Shown one piece after another: positions 60,654 to 64,000 of a stretch of DNA of 64,000 bases. The notes under the pieces are model-generated. The model was given only the letters and a program-made list of their open reading frames with translations. It had not been told where the DNA came from and made no database searches. Each line of letters opens with the position of its first letter. Position 1 is the stretch's first letter. Origin of the DNA: Rhodocollybia butyracea (taxonomy: Eukaryota > Basidiomycota > Agaricomycetes > Agaricales > Omphalotaceae); contig JADNRY010000025.1 of the NCBI GenBank assembly GCA_015501585.1, forward strand, positions 352,979 through 416,978, written 5' to 3'. Made by a program: the position numbers and the translations under genes.

Positions 60654-60718
60654 CGAGCGATTGGGAAAGTCGCGTAGCGATTCAGAGACAACACAACTAT
60701 AGTCTCAGAACATCCGGT

Positions 60719-61564
60719 ATGATACCGGATGCATTCCCTGACCAGATGGTAGGATTCAATGACGACGGCATCCCCGTTGACAAACTAACTACTCCACGAG
60801 AAGTTTGGGATCGGGAGTATAATAATACCTCCTCAAAGCAAGCTCAATCGTCGCAACCCTACAAGGGTGGCAGAGTTAGGTATGCCTCCGGCACACCTGG
60901 AGATCCTGATGATAACTCCGACAGCTCTGACTCTAGCGATAGAGACAAGAAGCGTAAAGGTACGCCTTGGTCTGATGAATCATCAGACGATAACGACAAG
61001 GAGTCCGATTCTGACTCCTCATCTAACGATTCCTGGGTGAATTATATAATTCAACCACAGGCAAATCTTAGTAAATCGCAACAGCGTAAGCTGCGACGAA
61101 AACTTGCAGCTAAACTGCGAGAGAAAACAGGGGATGACGAACATTGTGCCCGATGGAAACACCAGGTACACAGAGTGTATCGACGTATGGTACGTCATGC
61201 AGTGGGGAAACCCGTCACAACTACAGACGGAGCTAAGAATATCAAGCTCCCAACGCCTGAGGCATACAATGGTACGCCAGATGTAGAAATTTTCGAGAGA
61301 TGGTTAGCCATCCTTCTCAGATGGATGGCTGTAAATTGCTATTGTGGTAAAGACCACGATAAAACACGCCTCCAGGTATTGGGGTTATTCCTCAAGGACA
61401 AAGCCCTTGATTGGTACAACGACGAAGTCGATGGACCTCATAGGATCACAATATCCTGGAAATTCGAAGACGCCATAATAGGAATCTTCGATAGATGCGT
61501 ACAAGCATCTACAATACATCAAGCTGCTCAGCAGTTTGAAACAAGTAATATACTCGCCCGCTAA
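60719..61564 (+). CDS. Gypsy Gag, retrotransposon-gag domain
   Basis: 281 residues. After an acidic Ser/Asp-rich stretch (SDSSDSSDRDKKRKG) comes the retrotransposon Gag core: PTPEAYNGTPDVEIFERWLA, KTRLQVLGLFLKDKALDWYN and WKFEDAIIGIFDRCV. It forms the capsid-like particle in this family. The Gag core continues out of frame at 61536-61787 (YHATLLRWAARM, RFINGLP), so a frame lesion lies near 61560. Confidence 0.75.
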   Translation: MIPDAFPDQMVGFNDDGIPVDKLTTPREVWDREYNNTSSKQAQSSQPYKGGRVRYASGTPGDPDDNSDSSDSSDRDKKRKGTPWSDESSDDNDKESDSDSSSNDSWVNYIIQPQANLSKSQQRKLRRKLAAKLREKTGDDEHCARWKHQVHRVYRRMVRHAVGKPVTTTDGAKNIKLPTPEAYNGTPDVEIFERWLAILLRWMAVNCYCGKDHDKTRLQVLGLFLKDKALDWYNDEVDGPHRITISWKFEDAIIGIFDRCVQASTIHQAAQQFETSNILAR

Positions 61565-61845
61565 AGGCATACGAGATTATCATGCCACCCTATTAAGATG
61601 GGCGGCAAGGATGCAGCAGCCGCCTAATTCGGCTGCGATGCGCAATCGATTCATTAATGGGTTACCCATTACGATACTGAAACATCTAGCGAACCAAGCA
61701 TCGTTCCAGAGTATGCTAAACTCAGAACGATGGTCAAAGCGGTTACTAGACTCGAGGACAATCGTCATCTCGAAGATTACTACGTGACTTCACGTAAGAA
61801 AACCGAGCTCTGAAGACTCGAAATATATCACTAAGCGAATACGCC

Positions 61846-62586
61846 GTGAAGCAAAAGTACAAACCAAGTGGTAGTACAGGACCATATAAATATGGTCCAG
61901 TGCTAGTCAAAGGACGACCATTTCAACTGGTGAAGCATCGCTTCTCCAATAATAAATCGAAGCCCGTACGCACTGAGAATACACTCAGAAGCACGGGACA
62001 GGTAACGAACTCTAAGAGTTCAAGACCTAAACCGTCTAGTGACACAAGCACTAGAAAACTCTGCTACGGATGTGGCAAACCGGGACATTTTGCAAATGAC
62101 CCTACTTGTGAACAATACGGGCAACCCCGCATGTATGTCATCCAAGAAGAGGATGAACAAGAGGAGATAGAATCTCCTCCGATAGTCAAAGAAGAGATTC
62201 AAAATGATGAATCTCCGAACATAACTGATCCTAATGAGAGGAATCGTCCGAAGGAGAATACACCCTCGAAACCATACGAGGATGAATATGTCGGTCGACT
62301 ATATGACGACAACGATGACTTTAGCAACTACTATGGTCGCATAATGGAACCGGTTCAGACCGATTCTGAGGATTTTGAAAATCCATTAGATGATTGCGGA
62401 CCACCGGTCTGCATAGAAGAGGATATGGATGATGATTTATTCTTATCCATAGATCCTCACTATCATTCATTCATAATGAATGAAGATCGGTTGACTGCTA
62501 TCAGTCACCATGAAGACGAAGAACCAAAACCTGAAAAAGGTAAAGGTTTTCAAACTTCAAGTAAACAAATGCCTGCGACCAAATAG
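61846..62586 (+). CDS. Gypsy Gag C-terminus with zinc knuckle
   Basis: 246 residues. A basic N-terminal part leads to CYGCGKPGHFANDPTC, a CCHC nucleocapsid knuckle with six rather than four residues between His and the last Cys. A long acidic tail follows (DEQEEIESPPIVKEEIQND). Confidence 0.75.
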   Translation: MKQKYKPSGSTGPYKYGPVLVKGRPFQLVKHRFSNNKSKPVRTENTLRSTGQVTNSKSSRPKPSSDTSTRKLCYGCGKPGHFANDPTCEQYGQPRMYVIQEEDEQEEIESPPIVKEEIQNDESPNITDPNERNRPKENTPSKPYEDEYVGRLYDDNDDFSNYYGRIMEPVQTDSEDFENPLDDCGPPVCIEEDMDDDLFLSIDPHYHSFIMNEDRLTAISHHEDEEPKPEKGKGFQTSSKQMPATK

Positions 62587-62638
62587 AGGTCCAGCGAAAG
62601 ATCGTCGTCCAATGACAGTGATAGTAAATATCGGGGAG

Positions 62639-63070
62639 TCGAAGCGTTTACGCTATTCGACTCCGGATGCACAATAGAGGCATTAAGCCCCTCGTTTGTT
62701 CGCATAGCGAACATAAAAGCTTCATCAGCTAGCTGATCAGCATTCACTACAGCTAGGAACTGTAGGAAGTAAAGCCAAATTCAATTTTGGCACAGTGTAA
62801 ATACCTCCTATGGAGGTATTGATGAAAAAGTATACTTCGACATTATAAATATGAATAGATACGATGCCGATCCTAGGAACGCAATTCATGCGTAAGCATG
62901 GAAAACAACTCGACTTCGATAAGGATGTAATCCTTATCAAAGGAAAGGTAGCACCATATCTTTCCGTGGGGGAGGACGCAATGGAATTTGCGCGCCGAAC
63001 CGCAATGAAAAAGGAAACCCTTAACGGGAAATTCCAAGAACGGAAACGCAAGCTAGTAAAGAGTGACTAG
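62639..63070 (+). pseudogene. Gypsy aspartic protease region, frame-broken
   Basis: VEAFTLFDSGCTIEALSPSF has the retropepsin D-S-G active site. After stops and frame changes, LGTQFMRKHGKQLDFDKDVI (62878 on) matches the domain end. Confidence 0.7.
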
Positions 63071-63117
63071 CTGCAGTTTCAACTTCAAAGAAGTCGAAAA
63101 ATAACGAAATTCCAATA

Positions 63118-64000
63118 GTGGAAATTGAGACGATAGTGGACGAAGAACATCTTCGTTCAGAATTACAACGCTCCGCAAGGAGCTTTCCGCACCATTTCCC
63201 AGTAATACTGGAGAAATATGATGAAAATGATTCATCACAAACACCGAAAACAACTATGTTATCGGCAGAAGACCTCGACAATTATGTCGAAGTCTTACAA
63301 GAAATATCTCGTGAAATGTTTCCCGAGAGTGTGCGCAAACAAGTTAAGCTTAGAGCTCAACGAGAAAAGGAGAAGGACAATTCTCCTGAATCCGAACCCG
63401 AATCAGGGGACGAGGAATTCAAGGCAGTTCAAGAGGACAGCCCATAGACTTTTCCTCGCTACAAAAGCAAGGACCATTTACGGATGATCAAATACCGATG
63501 ATCCACGCGATGATAATCGATGAGTATAAAGATATACTCGGGGAGTACCAGAGGTACTCCCACCTACGAGAAATCAATCATCGAATTAAACTAATCGATG
63601 AACAACGGCGATATAATTATTATATGCCTAGGTGCCCAGTATCTAAAAACGCAACTTACTGATAAAATCGGTAAATACACCAGATCAAACTGGTGGATAC
63701 AGCAACCTGCTCCGCAGGCTGCACCTATGCTTTGTATTCCAAAGAAAAATGGTACACTACGTACCATTATTGACTATCGTCAACGGAACGATAACACGGT
63801 AAAGGATGTCACTCCTTTCCCTGACCAGGATAACATCCGAACGGATGTAGCCAAACATAAGTATCGATCCAAGATCGATCTTAGTGATGCGTACAAACAA
63901 ATTCGTACTGAAGCAGGCGATGTGTGGAAAACAGCATTCGCCTGCATCTTCGGGACATTCGTCAGTAATGTCATGATGATGGGGGATTGTAATGCCCCAG
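63118..64000 (+). CDS. Gypsy pol: linker and N-terminal reverse transcriptase (partial)
   Basis: The first segment (63118-63447) is an acidic linker (NYVEVLQEISREMFPE). After a frame change the reverse transcriptase begins: CIPKKNGTLRTIIDYRQRND, SKIDLSDAYKQIRTEAGDVW and KTAFACIFGTFVSNVM, ending at the window edge before the catalytic YxDD. This is the standard Ty3/Gypsy fingers-palm sequence. Confidence 0.8.

Larger units (their letters stand above)
58708..63964. repeat. Dense tandem series of short perfect hairpins across the Gypsy element
   Basis: Adjacent inverted repeats with arms of about 5-10 bp and mostly short loops. In 59181-59406 alone: 59181-59203, 59213-59225, 59235-59248, 59262-59276, 59284-59303, 59336-59355 and 59390-59406. 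Elsewhere: 60159-60179, 60711-60731, 60970-60988, 60999-61019, 61655-61671, 61879-61898, 62161-62179, 62635-62664, 62800-62820, 62918-62938, 63522-63539, 63541-63561, 63611-63625 and 63833-63848. The pattern ignores ORF boundaries and starts inside the LTR. Confidence 0.9.
58671..64000 (+). mobile_element. Ty3/Gypsy LTR retrotransposon, 5' part (runs off window)
   Basis: The 5' LTR starts TGTAACGCC at 58671. Gag, zinc knuckle, aspartic protease and the start of reverse transcriptase follow in the order gag-pro-RT, the Gypsy layout. The frame changes several times (59364, 60719, 61846 and 63118 ORFs are not in one frame), so this copy is damaged or carries run errors. The element ends beyond 64000, so the 3' LTR and target duplication cannot be seen. 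The whole stretch is filled with short inverted repeats (separate entry). Confidence 0.9.

Overview
The window reads as nuclear DNA of a mushroom-forming basidiomycete (Agaricomycetes). Genes are cut by many short GT-AG introns (about 45-130 bp, with occasional 11-14 nt micro-exons). The gene set includes a HET-domain protein, a GH11 xylanase, fasciclin, P450s, a two-finger SREA/URBS1-type GATA factor and a Ty3/Gypsy element whose LTR starts TGTAACGCC. The genus cannot be told from the sequence. Exon coordinates below are my own splice reconstructions from reading frame, GT-AG signals and family conservation; no transcript evidence was available.

Layout. 0-15.5 kb: tail of a C2H2 factor (+), fasciclin protein (+), damaged P450 (-), Mms2-type ubiquitin E2 variant (+), nucleotidyltransferase-like protein (+), mitochondrial-carrier-like protein (+), APH-fold kinase-like protein (-), HAUS6-like augmin subunit (-). 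15.7-16.8 kb: a 1.14-kb non-autonomous DNA transposon. 17.5-22.6 kb: iron-type GATA repressor (-) and a pterin-dehydratase-like protein with zinc knuckles (-). 24.6-28 kb: Bud6 N-terminal-like protein (+) and a HET protein (-). 28-31.7 kb: a nested palindromic array of 307-bp terminal-inverted-repeat elements containing a tRNA-like segment, then a second copy of the 1.14-kb transposon split by another insertion. 31.8-36 kb: two diverged direct repeats flanking a broken AIM9-type phosphotransferase gene. 36.3-43.2 kb: a damaged secreted-protein candidate, a 12-exon type-B carboxylesterase and a second P450. 44-51.3 kb: UBC6, an MFS transporter and a GH11 xylanase. 53.9-58.2 kb: a short-chain dehydrogenase, an unrecognised small protein and a truncated alcohol dehydrogenase relic. 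58.7-64 kb: a Gypsy LTR retrotransposon running off the right edge.

How the genes relate: there is no operon and no clear biosynthetic cluster. The Mms2 variant and UBC6 are separate ubiquitin-pathway genes (DNA-damage tolerance and ER-associated degradation). The xylanase, carboxylesterase, P450s, dehydrogenases and MFS transporter fit a saprotrophic lifestyle but lack a core enzyme that would make them a cluster.

Most striking signal: from its 5' LTR onward the Gypsy element is built of short, mostly perfect inverted repeats, placed almost end to end for 5.3 kb through LTR, leader, gag, protease and RT regions. Neighbouring genes do not show this. A second theme is that nearly all frameshifts in genes here, and most differences between the two transposon copies, are one-base changes in homopolymer runs, mostly losses. 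Some apparent pseudogenes may therefore be assembly errors.
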